Origin: an uncultured bacterium
GTDB lineage: Bacteria; Actinomycetota; Coriobacteriia; Coriobacteriales; Coriobacteriaceae
Direction: 5' to 3'
Assembly: GCA_905215755.1 (NCBI GenBank)
Contig: CAJMRE010000005.1
Location: forward strand, 8,796 to 72,795
DNA: 64,000 nucleotides
Part shown: positions 25,835 to 34,887 of the stretch, one piece after another
Layout of the letters: each line of letters opens with the position of its first letter
How positions within the stretch are numbered: position 1 is the stretch's first letter
Translations under genes and position numbers: made by a program
Notes under the pieces: model-generated
Database searches by the model: none
What the model was told of the DNA's origin: nothing
The model's input: the letters and a program-made list of their open reading frames with translations, nothing else

Positions 25835-27292
25835 ATGTCATTTGCAGTCAGTCTGTCCCTTCTCGGCTTGGTCGCTATCGCGGCCCCGATGGTGGCCTCG
25901 GTGCTCGTCGCCCTGTTCCCCCGTCCGTACGCCAAGTGGTTCAGCGTTTTGGGTGCCGCCGTCTCGACGGTCTGCACCATCGCCCTCGCCGCGAATTTCG
26001 CTGGCGCCGGCATGCCCGACACGCAGGTCCCCCTGATCTCGTTTGGGCAGACCCTCGTCATGGGATTCACCTTCGATCGCATGAGCACGCTGCTCGCGCC
26101 CGCCTTTGTGGGTATCGGCCTGCTTGTCGTGATCTATTCGATTCCCTATATGAGCGAGAATAACCGTGAGCATCCCGACGCACCGCGTCGTCGCTTCTAC
26201 GCGTACCTCGCGACCTTCATCGGTGCCATGGCCGGCCTCGTGTACAGCTCGACCCTTTTGGGCCAGCTCGTGTTCTTTGAGATCACGGGTGCCTGCTCTT
26301 GGGGCCTGATCAGCTACTACATGTCGCCTACGGCCAAGAAGGCCGGCATGAAGGCCCTGATCATCACGCATATCGGTGCGCTCGGCCTGTATCTGGGTGC
26401 TGCCATCGTGTTTGCCCACACCGGCACCTTCGCCATCACCGCGATTGCCGGCCTCGACGCCAAGCTCAAGGCTATCGTCCTTCTGCTGGTGCTCTTTGCC
26501 GCTTGGGCCAAGTCCGCGCAGGTCCCCATGTACATGTGGCTGCCTTCGGCCATGGAGGCGCCGACGCCTGTTTCGGCCTATCTGCATGGCGCCTCGATGG
26601 TCAAGGTCGGCGTGTGCGTGTTCGCGCGTGCACTCGTCTCTGCCGGCGAGATCCCCGAGATCGTGGGTTGGGTCGCCATTATCGACGCCATGGTCACCAT
26701 GCTCTTTGGCTTCCTTATGTACCTGCCGCAAAAGGACATGAAGCGTCTGCTGGCCTTTTCCACGATCGCCCAGCTCTCCTATGTGTTCTTTGGTCTGGGC
26801 CTTTCGGTCTTTGGCAGCCAGCTCGCCTTCGATGGCGCCGTCTGCCACATCTTTAACCACGCTTTCGCCAAGACGCTGTTCTTCCTGATCGCCGGTTCGT
26901 TCTCCTTTACGCTCGGCACGCGTATGCTGCCCAAGCTTCGCGGCATCGTAAAGAAGTACCCGATCTCGGGCGTGGGCTTTGGTGTCGCGGCACTCGCTAT
27001 TGCCGGCGTGCCGCCCATGAACACGTTCTTCTCGAAGTTCCAGATCATCGCCGGCGGCTTCTCTGTGGGTGCCGGCAATGTCGCGATCCTGGTGCTCGTG
27101 TGCATCATGGTTGCCGAGACCGTCGCCACCTTCGCCTGGTTCCTCAAGTGGATGGGCTATTGCCTGCCCGGCGAGCCGAGCGAAGAGGTCGCTGCGGGAG
27201 CCCCGCTTCCCCGCGCGATGGCGTTCGTGTTCATCGTGCTCATCATCATGGTCATCGTCAGCGGCCCGCTTTCGGCCAGCTGGATCGGTTAG
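25835..27292 (+). CDS. hyfD: Hydrogenase-4 membrane subunit HyfD (NuoL/M-like)
   Basis: 485 residues, polytopic, antiporter-like. It carries FFEITGACSWGLISYYMSP, KSAQVPMYMWLPSAMEAPTP and the conserved lysine region YLPQKDMKRLLAFSTIAQLS followed by HIFNHAFAKTLFF. HyfD is present in hydrogenase-4 and FHL-2 type complexes and absent from the smaller E. coli Hyc complex, so its presence identifies the extended, probably more ion-pumping form. AGAAGGGAG precedes the ATG. Confidence 0.92.
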   Translation: MSFAVSLSLLGLVAIAAPMVASVLVALFPRPYAKWFSVLGAAVSTVCTIALAANFAGAGMPDTQVPLISFGQTLVMGFTFDRMSTLLAPAFVGIGLLVVIYSIPYMSENNREHPDAPRRRFYAYLATFIGAMAGLVYSSTLLGQLVFFEITGACSWGLISYYMSPTAKKAGMKALIITHIGALGLYLGAAIVFAHTGTFAITAIAGLDAKLKAIVLLLVLFAAWAKSAQVPMYMWLPSAMEAPTPVSAYLHGASMVKVGVCVFARALVSAGEIPEIVGWVAIIDAMVTMLFGFLMYLPQKDMKRLLAFSTIAQLSYVFFGLGLSVFGSQLAFDGAVCHIFNHAFAKTLFFLIAGSFSFTLGTRMLPKLRGIVKKYPISGVGFGVAALAIAGVPPMNTFFSKFQIIAGGFSVGAGNVAILVLVCIMVAETVATFAWFLKWMGYCLPGEPSEEVAAGAPLPRAMAFVFIVLIIMVIVSGPLSASWIG

Positions 27293-27305
27293 GAGGTAGA
27301 ACGAC

Positions 27306-27959
27306 ATGGGTTATTCGATCGTCAACATCCTTGGCGGCCTTCTGATCGTCACGTCCACCATGGTGGTCGTCTCCAAGAACATCAAGCACGCCATCCGCTG
27401 GTATGCGGTGCAGTCGCTGGTGCTCGTGGGACTGCTCGCTACGCTCGGTGCCACCACCGATGCGCAGGAGCTGCTTATGTGGGCCGGATCTGCCTTTATC
27501 ACCAAGGTCGTCCTGGTCCCTTATATCCTCAACCGCGCATACAAGAAGATGGGCGAGCCGAGCGACGCATCACTCAAGGCCGGCCTTAAGCCCGCGTGGG
27601 CCATCTGCATCATCGCCGTCGAGGTCGCGATTTGCTTTGCCGTCGTAACGCAGATCAGCCTTCCCACGGCCGAGGTCGCAACGCCTGCGCTCGCTATTAG
27701 CTTCGCTCACTTCTTTGTGGGCCTCACCTGCATCATCTCGCAGCGCAACATCATGAAGCAGATCTTTGGTTACTGCCTTATGGAAAACGGCAGCCACGTG
27801 ACGCTCGCGCTTTTGGCCCCCACCGCTCCCGAGATCATCGAGATCGGTATCGCCACCGACGCCATCTTTGCCGTCATCATCATGTCCATCGTCGTGCGTC
27901 GCATTTGGGACGACTCCCACTCGCTCGATGCGCGCGACCTGTCCGAGCTGAGGGGGTAG
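27306..27959 (+). CDS. hyfE: Hydrogenase-4 membrane subunit HyfE
   Basis: 217 residues with six or so transmembrane helices, comparable with E. coli HyfE. The N-terminal half resembles NuoK-like topology. Visible pieces are VLVPYILNRAYKKMGEP and IISQRNIMKQIFGYCLMENG. It links the antiporter-like subunits in hydrogenase-4. The ATG follows TAGGAGG immediately after hyfD, and hyfF begins three bases after its stop. Confidence 0.9.
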   Translation: MGYSIVNILGGLLIVTSTMVVVSKNIKHAIRWYAVQSLVLVGLLATLGATTDAQELLMWAGSAFITKVVLVPYILNRAYKKMGEPSDASLKAGLKPAWAICIIAVEVAICFAVVTQISLPTAEVATPALAISFAHFFVGLTCIISQRNIMKQIFGYCLMENGSHVTLALLAPTAPEIIEIGIATDAIFAVIIMSIVVRRIWDDSHSLDARDLSELRG

Positions 27960-27962
27960 TCC

Positions 27963-29522
27963 ATGGAAACGTTGATTCTCGCCCTGCTCGCGACTCCTTT
28001 GGTGTTCTCGCTGGTTATGGCGTTTTTGCCCAAGAACACGTCCTATAACGTGTTTGCCGGTCTCAACCTGGTCTCCGTCGCAGCCGTCCTGGTGCTGTCG
28101 ATTATGACGGCCGGTGACGTCCTTATGAGCGGCGAAACCGCGAGCGCTCTTGGCCTGTGGTTCCACCTCGATTCGCTGGGCGCCATCTTTGTGCTGCTCA
28201 TCGGCTTTATCGGTTTTCTTACGGGGCTGTTCTCGCTGCCCTATGTAAAGGCCGATATCGAGGAGGGCTCCATGCCCGCCGAGCGCGCCAAGCAGTATTT
28301 TGCACTGTTTAGTCTGTTCGTGTTTACCATGCTGCTCGCGTGCCTGTCCAACAACATGATCCTCACGTGGGCCGCCGTGGAGGCAACCACGCTTTCCACC
28401 GTGTTCCTGGTGGGTATCTACAAGAACAAGACGGCCCTCGAGGCTTCTTGGAAGTATGCGATGGTCTGCACCGCCGGCGTGGCCTTCGGCCTGTTCGGTA
28501 CGCTGCTGATCTACGCCAACGCCGCCGACGTGATTCCCAACGCCCACGAGGCCGCGTTCCTGTCGTGCGTGCTGCCGTATGCCGACAAGTTCGACCCGAC
28601 GCTCATGCGCCTCGCCTTTGCGTTTATCGTGATCGGCTTTGGCACCAAGGCCGGCCTGTTCCCCATGCACACTTGGCTGCCCGATGCCCACTCCCAGGCC
28701 CCGAGCCCTGTCTCGGCCCTGCTCTCGGGCGTGCTGCTTAAGTGCGCCATGCTTGTGATCATGCGCTTCTACGGCTTTACTATCCAGGCCGTGGGCGCCG
28801 AGTATCCGCAGCTTTTGCTGTTGATCGTCGGCACGCTGTCCATTTTGGTGGCGGCACTTTCGATGTTTCGCCAGGACGACCTCAAGCGCCGCTTTGCGTA
28901 TTCGTCTGTGGAGAACGTGGGCGTTATCGCCCTGTGCCTGGGTATCGGCGGCCCGCTGGGTATCGCCGCGGCCCTGCTGCACTGCGTGTTCCACGGCTTT
29001 ACCAAGACGCTTGCCTTCTGCGTGTCCGGCAACATCCAGCACGCCTTTGGCACGCGTAGCCTGGCCAAGATCCAGGGCGTCGTCGAGGTTGCCCCCGCAA
29101 CCGCCGCGCTCGCCATCCTGGCGCTGCTCGGTCTTGGTGCCTTCCCGCCCTTTGGCATGTTTATCTCCGAGTTCCTGACTTTTGTCGCCGGTGTTACCGC
29201 CGGTCCCATGTGGCTGGTCGTCGTGGTCGCCCTCGGTCTTACCGTGGCCATCTCCGCGCTCACCCGCATCGCACTCAAGTCGGTATTCGGTCATGCGCCC
29301 CAGGGCATGGGCAAGCATGAGGCCCCGGCGCTCATGCTTATCCCCGAAATCATCCTGGCTGTCATGATCTTGTGGTTTGGCATCGCCACCCCGCTGCCTC
29401 TCGTGCACGGTGTGGAGACCGCGACCGGCATCGTGCTCGAGCAGAGCACCGAGGAACTTCACGCGACGCCGATGTACCGCGCTGTGTTCGGTACCGAGAC
29501 CGCTCAGAGCGAGGTGGAGTAA
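27963..29522 (+). CDS. hyfF: Hydrogenase-4 membrane subunit HyfF (NuoL/N-like)
   Basis: 519 residues, polytopic, third antiporter-like subunit of the operon. Conserved parts are NMILTWAAVEATTLSTVFLV, GTKAGLFPMHTWLPDAHSQ followed by APSPVSALLSG, the lysine segment RQDDLKRRFAYSSVENVG, and HCVFHGFTKTLAFCVSGN. Three such subunits (HyfB, HyfD, HyfF) are the mark of the large membrane arm. The start ATG is three bases after hyfE; AGGGGG lies in the end of hyfE. Confidence 0.93.
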   Translation: METLILALLATPLVFSLVMAFLPKNTSYNVFAGLNLVSVAAVLVLSIMTAGDVLMSGETASALGLWFHLDSLGAIFVLLIGFIGFLTGLFSLPYVKADIEEGSMPAERAKQYFALFSLFVFTMLLACLSNNMILTWAAVEATTLSTVFLVGIYKNKTALEASWKYAMVCTAGVAFGLFGTLLIYANAADVIPNAHEAAFLSCVLPYADKFDPTLMRLAFAFIVIGFGTKAGLFPMHTWLPDAHSQAPSPVSALLSGVLLKCAMLVIMRFYGFTIQAVGAEYPQLLLLIVGTLSILVAALSMFRQDDLKRRFAYSSVENVGVIALCLGIGGPLGIAAALLHCVFHGFTKTLAFCVSGNIQHAFGTRSLAKIQGVVEVAPATAALAILALLGLGAFPPFGMFISEFLTFVAGVTAGPMWLVVVVALGLTVAISALTRIALKSVFGHAPQGMGKHEAPALMLIPEIILAVMILWFGIATPLPLVHGVETATGIVLEQSTEELHATPMYRAVFGTETAQSEVE

Positions 29523-29525
29523 CGA

Positions 29526-31298
29526 ATGATTGAAACTGAGAACAAGGTGTATGCCCGTCGCTGCGAGAGCCATGTCGAGGCCCTGCGCCGCGCCGTTCCG
29601 GGCTGCATCGAGAAGGTCGAGTGGCAGTGCGAGGACCAGCTGACGATTACCGTCAAGCAGGACAAGCTGCCCGAGGCCGTCCACTACCTGTATTACGAGC
29701 GCTACGGCTGGATTCCCGTGATCATCGGCAACGATGAGCGCAGTCTGTGCGGCCGTTACGCTGTGTACTACGTCATCTCCATGGAGGGGGAGGACCCCGG
29801 CTGGGTGACCGTGCGCACCGAGGTCGATCCCGCCAAGATGACGTTCCCGTCCGTAACGCCGTTCGTCCCCGCCTGCGTGTGGGGCGAGCGCGAGCTGCGC
29901 GATATGTTCGGCCTGATCCCCGAGGGTCTGCCCGATCGTCGTCGCCTGGTGCTGCCCGACGATTGGCCCAGCGGCCTGTACCCGCTGCGCAAGGACTCCA
30001 TGGACTACCGCTTCCGTCCCGCTCCCGCGAGCGACATGGAAAACTACGAGTTCTTGGCCGATACCAAGGGCAAGGAGACGACGCTCGTTCCCATGGGCCC
30101 GTTGCACATTACCTCCGACGAGCCTGGCCACTTCCGCCTGTTCGTTGAGGGCGAGACGATCGTCGACGCCGACTACCGTCTGTTCTACGTGCACCGCGGC
30201 ATGGAGAAGGTTGCCGAGACGCGCCTGAACTATGACGCCGTGACGTTCCTCGCCGACCGCATCTGCGGCATCTGCGGCTGCGCCCACTCGGTGGCCTACG
30301 CCGAGGCCGTCGAGCGCGCTCAGGGCATCCATGTCCCGCCGCGCGCCCAGTACATCCGCGCCATCATGCTCGAGGTTGAGCGCCTGCACTCGCATCTGCT
30401 CAACATTGGCCTGGCGTCGCACTACACGGGCTTCGACTCCGGCTTCCAGCAGTTCTTCCGCGTCCGCGAGAAGTCCATGGACCTGGCCGAGAAGCTCTCC
30501 GGTCACCGCAAGACCTACGGCCTCAACGTGATTGGCGGCGTGCGTCGCGACATTTTGGCTGAGCAGAAGCTCTCCACGCTCACGACCATCCACCAGCTGC
30601 GCTCCGAGGTTCAGGAGCTCGTCGACGTGCTGCTCTCCACGCCCAACTTTATTGAGCGTACGAGCGGTATCGGCATCTTGGACCGCAAGATTGCACGCGA
30701 CTTCTCGCCGGTCGGCCCGCTCATGCGTGGCTCGGGCTATGCCCGCGACGTGCGCTTTGACCATCCCTTCGACGGCTACGCCGATCCGGACGTCCAAAAG
30801 ATGCACGCCGCCACGGCCGACACCTGCGACGCCTTCGGCCGTACCGCCGTCCGCATCCAGGAGGTCTACGATTCGATCGACATGATCGAGACCATGCTCG
30901 AGAACTGCCCGTCGGGCCCCATCCTCACCACGGATTGGGAGTACACCCCGCACAAGTACGCCATCGGCGCCACCGAGGCGCCGCGCGGCGAGGACGTGCA
31001 CTGGGCCATGCTCGGCAATAACCAGAAGTGCTACCGCTGGCGCGCCAAGGCCGCCACGTACAGCAACTGGCCGGTCCTGCGCTACATGTTCCGCGGCAAC
31101 ACCGTGGGCGACGCGGCGCTGATCGTCGGCTCGCTCGACCCGTGCTACTCCTGCACCGATCGCGTGACGGTGACCGATGTCGCCGCCAAGCGCGACCACG
31201 TGCTCGACAAGGAGCAGTTCGAGAACGTCTGGCGCGACAAGTCGCCGCTTGCGGGCGAGGGCACCTTGGCCGCTCCGCTCGATGAGGAGGCGCTCTAA
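29526..31298 (+). CDS. hyfG: Formate hydrogenlyase [NiFe] hydrogenase large subunit HyfG/HycE
   Basis: 590 residues: a NuoC-like N-terminal part of about 180 residues fused to a NuoD-like/NiFe large-subunit part. The nickel ligands are RICGICGCAHS (near residue 245) and DPCYSCTDR (near 537). A C-terminal tail of about 45 residues after CTDRVTVTD should be removed by HycI on maturation. It makes H2 from electrons supplied by the ferredoxin subunits. Order and spacing (three bases after hyfF) are those of hyf operons. Confidence 0.95.
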   Translation: MIETENKVYARRCESHVEALRRAVPGCIEKVEWQCEDQLTITVKQDKLPEAVHYLYYERYGWIPVIIGNDERSLCGRYAVYYVISMEGEDPGWVTVRTEVDPAKMTFPSVTPFVPACVWGERELRDMFGLIPEGLPDRRRLVLPDDWPSGLYPLRKDSMDYRFRPAPASDMENYEFLADTKGKETTLVPMGPLHITSDEPGHFRLFVEGETIVDADYRLFYVHRGMEKVAETRLNYDAVTFLADRICGICGCAHSVAYAEAVERAQGIHVPPRAQYIRAIMLEVERLHSHLLNIGLASHYTGFDSGFQQFFRVREKSMDLAEKLSGHRKTYGLNVIGGVRRDILAEQKLSTLTTIHQLRSEVQELVDVLLSTPNFIERTSGIGILDRKIARDFSPVGPLMRGSGYARDVRFDHPFDGYADPDVQKMHAATADTCDAFGRTAVRIQEVYDSIDMIETMLENCPSGPILTTDWEYTPHKYAIGATEAPRGEDVHWAMLGNNQKCYRWRAKAATYSNWPVLRYMFRGNTVGDAALIVGSLDPCYSCTDRVTVTDVAAKRDHVLDKEQFENVWRDKSPLAGEGTLAAPLDEEAL

Positions 31299-31299
31299 T

Positions 31300-32016
31300 A
31301 TGCTGAAGCTTTGGAAGGTTAACGCCAAGGCCGGCGACGCGACGGTCAAGTACCCGTTTGCGCCGTTCCCCACCAATAAGGACATGCGCGGCAAGCCCGA
31401 GCACAATGCCGAGCTCTGCATCGCCTGCGGTGCCTGCGGCGTGGCGTGCCCGGCCGATGCCATTCGCATGGACACCGACCTTGCGGCCGATACCATTACC
31501 TGGTCGATCGACTACGGCCGCTGCATCTTTTGCGGCCGCTGCGAGGAAGCCTGCCCCATGGAGGCCATCAAGCTCACCGAGGAGTTTGAGCTTGCCGTCA
31601 TGAGCAAGGACGACCTCACCAGCAAGAGCGTCTATACGCTCGAGCACTGCTCGCGCTGCGGCAAGCCGTTTGCCCCGCACAAGGAGATCGACTACGCAAA
31701 GCGCCTGCTGCAAAAGGCCGGCGGCATGGAGGCCGAGCAGGCTGCCCGTACCGTCGGTATGTGCCAGGAGTGCAAGCGCGAGCTCGACGCCCTGCGCGCC
31801 GCCTCGGCCGTAAAGACCGGCAACGCTGCCGGCATGGCTGCCAACGAGACGCTTGCGTCCGGTGAGCCCCAGGGCCCCGGCATGGAGTATCTGGGCGGCC
31901 ACGGCGTGAACCCGGAGTATATCGACCGCGAGCTCAACCCCGATGCGCCCGAGATTCCCGCCGGTCCGGCGCCGGTCGAGGGCATCATCATGGATTTTGA
32001 AACGAAGGAGGAGTAA
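31300..32016 (+). CDS. hyfH: Formate hydrogenlyase ferredoxin subunit HyfH/HycF (NuoI-like)
   Basis: 238 residues. Two [4Fe-4S] motifs lie in CIACGACGVACPADA and CIFCGRCEEACPMEA. Further cysteines CSRCGKPFAPHKE and GMCQECKRE may bind a metal, as in HycF. The C-terminal 70 residues are low in cysteine and rich in Gly/Pro. ATG 31300 overlaps the region just after the hyfG stop, with GAGGAGG nine bases before it. It conducts electrons between HyfI and the ferredoxin subunits. Confidence 0.92.
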   Translation: MLKLWKVNAKAGDATVKYPFAPFPTNKDMRGKPEHNAELCIACGACGVACPADAIRMDTDLAADTITWSIDYGRCIFCGRCEEACPMEAIKLTEEFELAVMSKDDLTSKSVYTLEHCSRCGKPFAPHKEIDYAKRLLQKAGGMEAEQAARTVGMCQECKRELDALRAASAVKTGNAAGMAANETLASGEPQGPGMEYLGGHGVNPEYIDRELNPDAPEIPAGPAPVEGIIMDFETKEE

Positions 32017-32018
32017 CC

Positions 32019-32801
32019 ATGGCCGAACCCACGCTTTTGCCCGAGCGGCTCCAGTACCGCCCGACCAAGATCGAGCTCGACGAGAGCATCGAGAAGGCCA
32101 AGGCGACCCTTCTTAAGAAGATCAAGCGCTCGGTGTACGTCTACCGTGTTGACTGCGGCGGCTGCAACGGCTGCGAGATCGAGATCTTCGGTTCCATCAC
32201 GCCCGTCTTCGACGTCGAGCGCTTTGGCATCAAGGTCGTGCCCTCGCCCCGTCACGCAGATGTGCTGTTGTACACCGGCGCCGTAACGCGTGCCATGCGC
32301 ATGCCGGCCCTGCGCGCCTTTGAGGCCGCACCCGATCCCAAGATCGTGGTGTCCTATGGCGCGTGCGGCTGCACCGGCGGCATCTTCTACGACAACTACT
32401 GCGTCTGGGGTGGCACGGACAAGATCTTGCCGGTCGATGTCTATATCCCCGGCTGCCCGCCCAGCCCCGCGCAGACCATCTACGGCTTTGCCATGGCACT
32501 TGGCCTGCTGGACCAAAAGCTCCATGCTGAGACCACGGTGGAGGCCGCCGGCGAGCAGGCCGATATCCTGCACCCCGGCGTGCCGTACAAGCTGCGCGTT
32601 GCCATCGAGCGCGAGGCTCGCGCCATGAGCGGCTACCGTTACGGCCGCGACTTGGCCAACGAGTTTATGGATACGCTCGAGGGCGCGCCCAAGGGCGATA
32701 TCCGCGGTGCCATGGCGCTGCTCATCGACAAGCAGGATGATCCTCGCCGCGTTGAGGTGTACTCGGCGTTACAGGATCTGGTACTGGCCGGAGGTCGCTA
32801 G
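32019..32801 (+). CDS. hyfI: Formate hydrogenlyase [NiFe] hydrogenase small subunit HyfI/HycG (NuoB-like)
   Basis: 260 residues. The proximal [4Fe-4S] ligands are in VDCGGCNGCEIEI, GACGCTGGIF and PGCPPSPAQTI, the NuoB pattern. It passes electrons to the nickel-iron centre in HyfG. AAGGAGGAG precedes the ATG. It is followed without a gap by hycH. Confidence 0.95.
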   Translation: MAEPTLLPERLQYRPTKIELDESIEKAKATLLKKIKRSVYVYRVDCGGCNGCEIEIFGSITPVFDVERFGIKVVPSPRHADVLLYTGAVTRAMRMPALRAFEAAPDPKIVVSYGACGCTGGIFYDNYCVWGGTDKILPVDVYIPGCPPSPAQTIYGFAMALGLLDQKLHAETTVEAAGEQADILHPGVPYKLRVAIEREARAMSGYRYGRDLANEFMDTLEGAPKGDIRGAMALLIDKQDDPRRVEVYSALQDLVLAGGR

Positions 32802-33383
32802 ATGGAGCTCACGGACCGCTCTGGTTACTTTGCGGGCCCCGGCATGCTCGGCGGCTCTTTTGGCGATGCCTCGCGCGCAAGCGACGAGGCCGCCGAGGGC
32901 GTCGCCGACCCCTGCCTGGGCCATACGCCCGACCAGGTGGTCTTCTATGAGCTCACGCGTAAGTTTGTGGAGACCGAGGAAGACGTTCCCCAGGAGGCCT
33001 GCGACGTGCTGTACTACACGCTCGCCGTGGGCCACCACACCGGCGTGCTCGACTGCTTTGAGCCGCGCCTGTCGGTGCCGGTGAACGTGTTCTATACGCT
33101 TATCGACGCGCTGCCGGAGGGGGAGGCCAAGACCAAGTTCGAGGCCATCCGCTCCTTTGGCGAGTGCCAGCTCGACAAGGCGGCGGTGCCGTCGCTGCTC
33201 GAGGCCTGTGACACGCTGCTCGACGATCGCGGTTTTCGCGGTTCGGCCAAGGCCGGCATCTCGGTGTTCGATGACGACTTTGGCCTGCATGCCCAGCAGG
33301 TTGCGTTCTTAATGAAGTTTCGCGATCTGGTTGAGCGCGTGCGCGATGTGTCGGGCGTGTATCTGACGGGGAGGTTGCAGTAA
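32802..33383 (+). CDS. hycH: Formate hydrogenlyase maturation protein HycH
   Basis: 193 residues. HycH proteins help mature the hydrogenase large subunit of formate hydrogenlyase. Recognition rests on TPDQVVFYELTRKFV, DVLYYTLAVGHHTGVLDCF and position between hyfI and hycI. The first 30 residues are Gly-rich and lack a clear counterpart. Start directly abuts the hyfI stop, and its stop overlaps the hycI start. Confidence 0.85.
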   Translation: MELTDRSGYFAGPGMLGGSFGDASRASDEAAEGVADPCLGHTPDQVVFYELTRKFVETEEDVPQEACDVLYYTLAVGHHTGVLDCFEPRLSVPVNVFYTLIDALPEGEAKTKFEAIRSFGECQLDKAAVPSLLEACDTLLDDRGFRGSAKAGISVFDDDFGLHAQQVAFLMKFRDLVERVRDVSGVYLTGRLQ

Positions 33384-33886
33384 TGGGTCGCGTTGTGGAT
33401 GGCCGTGTGAACGACGCCCCGTTTGCGGGCATTGTGCTCACGGCGGGAAGCGTGCTGCGCGCCGACGATGCCGCTGGCCCCGTGCTCTCCAAAAAGATGG
33501 AGGACACGCCCATCGCCGGTTGGTACACCATCGACGGTGGTCAGACGCCCGAGGACGACATCATCGAGGTCAAGCGCGAGCGTCCGCCGCGCCTAGTGTT
33601 GGTCGATGCCGCCGACATGGCGCTGCCCGTCGGTGCCATCCGCCTGCTCGATAAGACCGACGTCGCGCGCAAGTCGATGTTCACCACGCATTCGCTTCCC
33701 TTGTCGATTCTGATCGAAGAGATTGAGCAATCGTGCGAAGATATCGTCTTCATAGGGATTCAGCCGGGCGACACGGAGTTCTACAACCCCATGTCCCCGG
33801 AAGTCTTTGACGCCGTCGACGCCGTGTACGACGCCGTGGCCGCCAACGACTTTTCCCACTTTGTCCGCTTGGGACAAGAGCAATAG
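33383..33886 (+). CDS. hycI: Hydrogenase maturation protease HycI
   Basis: 167 residues, hydrogenase maturation protease family, which clips the C-terminal tail of the large subunit after nickel insertion. Conserved points are GIVLTAGSVLRADDAAGP, where the aspartate binds nickel, LVLVDAADMALP with the second acidic site, and FTTHSLPLSIL with the histidine. The usual GNxLxGDDG becomes AGSVLRADDAAG. It overlaps hycH by one base (TAATG), so translation is coupled. Confidence 0.9.
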   Translation: MGRVVDGRVNDAPFAGIVLTAGSVLRADDAAGPVLSKKMEDTPIAGWYTIDGGQTPEDDIIEVKRERPPRLVLVDAADMALPVGAIRLLDKTDVARKSMFTTHSLPLSILIEEIEQSCEDIVFIGIQPGDTEFYNPMSPEVFDAVDAVYDAVAANDFSHFVRLGQEQ

Positions 33887-33925
33887 GTGCGCTTGTCCCT
33901 GCTGATTAGGAAAGAAGTGATTGAC

Positions 33926-34765
33926 ATGGCAGATTCCAAGGCAGAATATCCCGCTCCCGATTGCCTGGCGCCCGCCGCGATCGAGGCCAAGACCGAGGCC
34001 GCCGGCGTGACCAAGGCCAACCTGCCGGTCGCAAAGGCCTTTCTGTTGGCAATGTTCGCCGGTGCGTTTATTGCCTTCGGTGGCCTGTTCTTTACCGTGT
34101 TCTTGAGCGACAGCACGCTGGGCTGGGGTGCCCAGCGCGTCGTGGGCGGTCTGTGCTTTTGCCTGGGCCTGGTGCTGGTACTGGTGTGCGGCGCCGAGCT
34201 GTTTACCGGTAATTCGCTTATGGTCTGCGCGCTCAAGAGCAAAAAGATCACCCTGGCTCAGATGCTCAAGGCATGGGTCGTCGTGTGGGTCGGCAATTTT
34301 GTCGGTGCCCTGTTCATCGTCTTTTTGGTGTATATGGCCGGCATTTACAAGCTCAACGGCGAGGCGGTCGCCAATTCCATGGTGAGCGTCGCCGCCGGCA
34401 AGGTGACGATCGACTGGGTGACGATCTTCTTCCGTGGCATCCTGTGCAACATCTTTGTGTGCCTGGCCGTGTGGATCGGTACCGCCGGCAAGACCGTGGT
34501 CGATAAGGTTGTGGGCATTCTGCTGCCCATCGCCGCTTTTGTGGCCTGCGGTTTTGAGCACTGCGTCGCCAACATGTACTTTTTGCCCATGGGTGCCGTG
34601 ATGCACGCGTTCGGCTATGGTGCCGACGTCGCCGGCGCCGATGCACTCAACGCTGCGGGCATTGCGTTTAACTTGTCCGCCGCCACGCTGGGCAACATCG
34701 TGGGCGGCGCGGTTCTGATCGCGCTCGGCTACTGGTTTATCTACGCTAAGAAGTCCGAGGCGTAA
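33926..34765 (+). CDS. focA: Formate/nitrite transporter family channel (FocA-like)
   Basis: 279 residues with six transmembrane helices. The family forms pentameric channels for formate or nitrite. Visible are AGAFIAFGGLFFTVFLSD, CGAELFTGNSLMVCALKSKK and AFVACGFEHCVANMYFLPMG, containing the conserved histidine of the channel gate. ATG 33926 is chosen over an upstream GTG touching the hycI stop; GGAAAG lies upstream. In this operon it would bring formate to FdhF or balance formate across the membrane. Confidence 0.92.
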   Translation: MADSKAEYPAPDCLAPAAIEAKTEAAGVTKANLPVAKAFLLAMFAGAFIAFGGLFFTVFLSDSTLGWGAQRVVGGLCFCLGLVLVLVCGAELFTGNSLMVCALKSKKITLAQMLKAWVVVWVGNFVGALFIVFLVYMAGIYKLNGEAVANSMVSVAAGKVTIDWVTIFFRGILCNIFVCLAVWIGTAGKTVVDKVVGILLPIAAFVACGFEHCVANMYFLPMGAVMHAFGYGADVAGADALNAAGIAFNLSAATLGNIVGGAVLIALGYWFIYAKKSEA

Positions 34766-34787
34766 GGTACCGTCTGTTTGACGTTGG

Positions 34788-34818
34788 GCCTCCCGCGGGG
34801 CGTTGCCGTGCGGGAGGC
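34788..34818 (+). terminator. Hairpin after focA
   Basis: A perfect 9-bp stem GCCTCCCGC (34788-34796) with GCGGGAGGC (34810-34818), followed by TATTTGGG. The T-run is weak, but the place (end of a 15-kb operon) supports termination. Confidence 0.6.
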
Positions 34819-34887
34819 TATTTGGGTCTGGGGCTCGTTGTCGGGCTGTTGGCCTGTTGTGTTTGGCTGATGAAAGGGGTAATCGAG

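Noticed and set aside
22811..31496. Very long minus-strand frames opposite the hydrogenase operon
   Set aside because: They mirror the codon pattern of the plus-strand hyf genes, have His/Gly/Arg-rich composition and no recognisable domains or ribosome sites.
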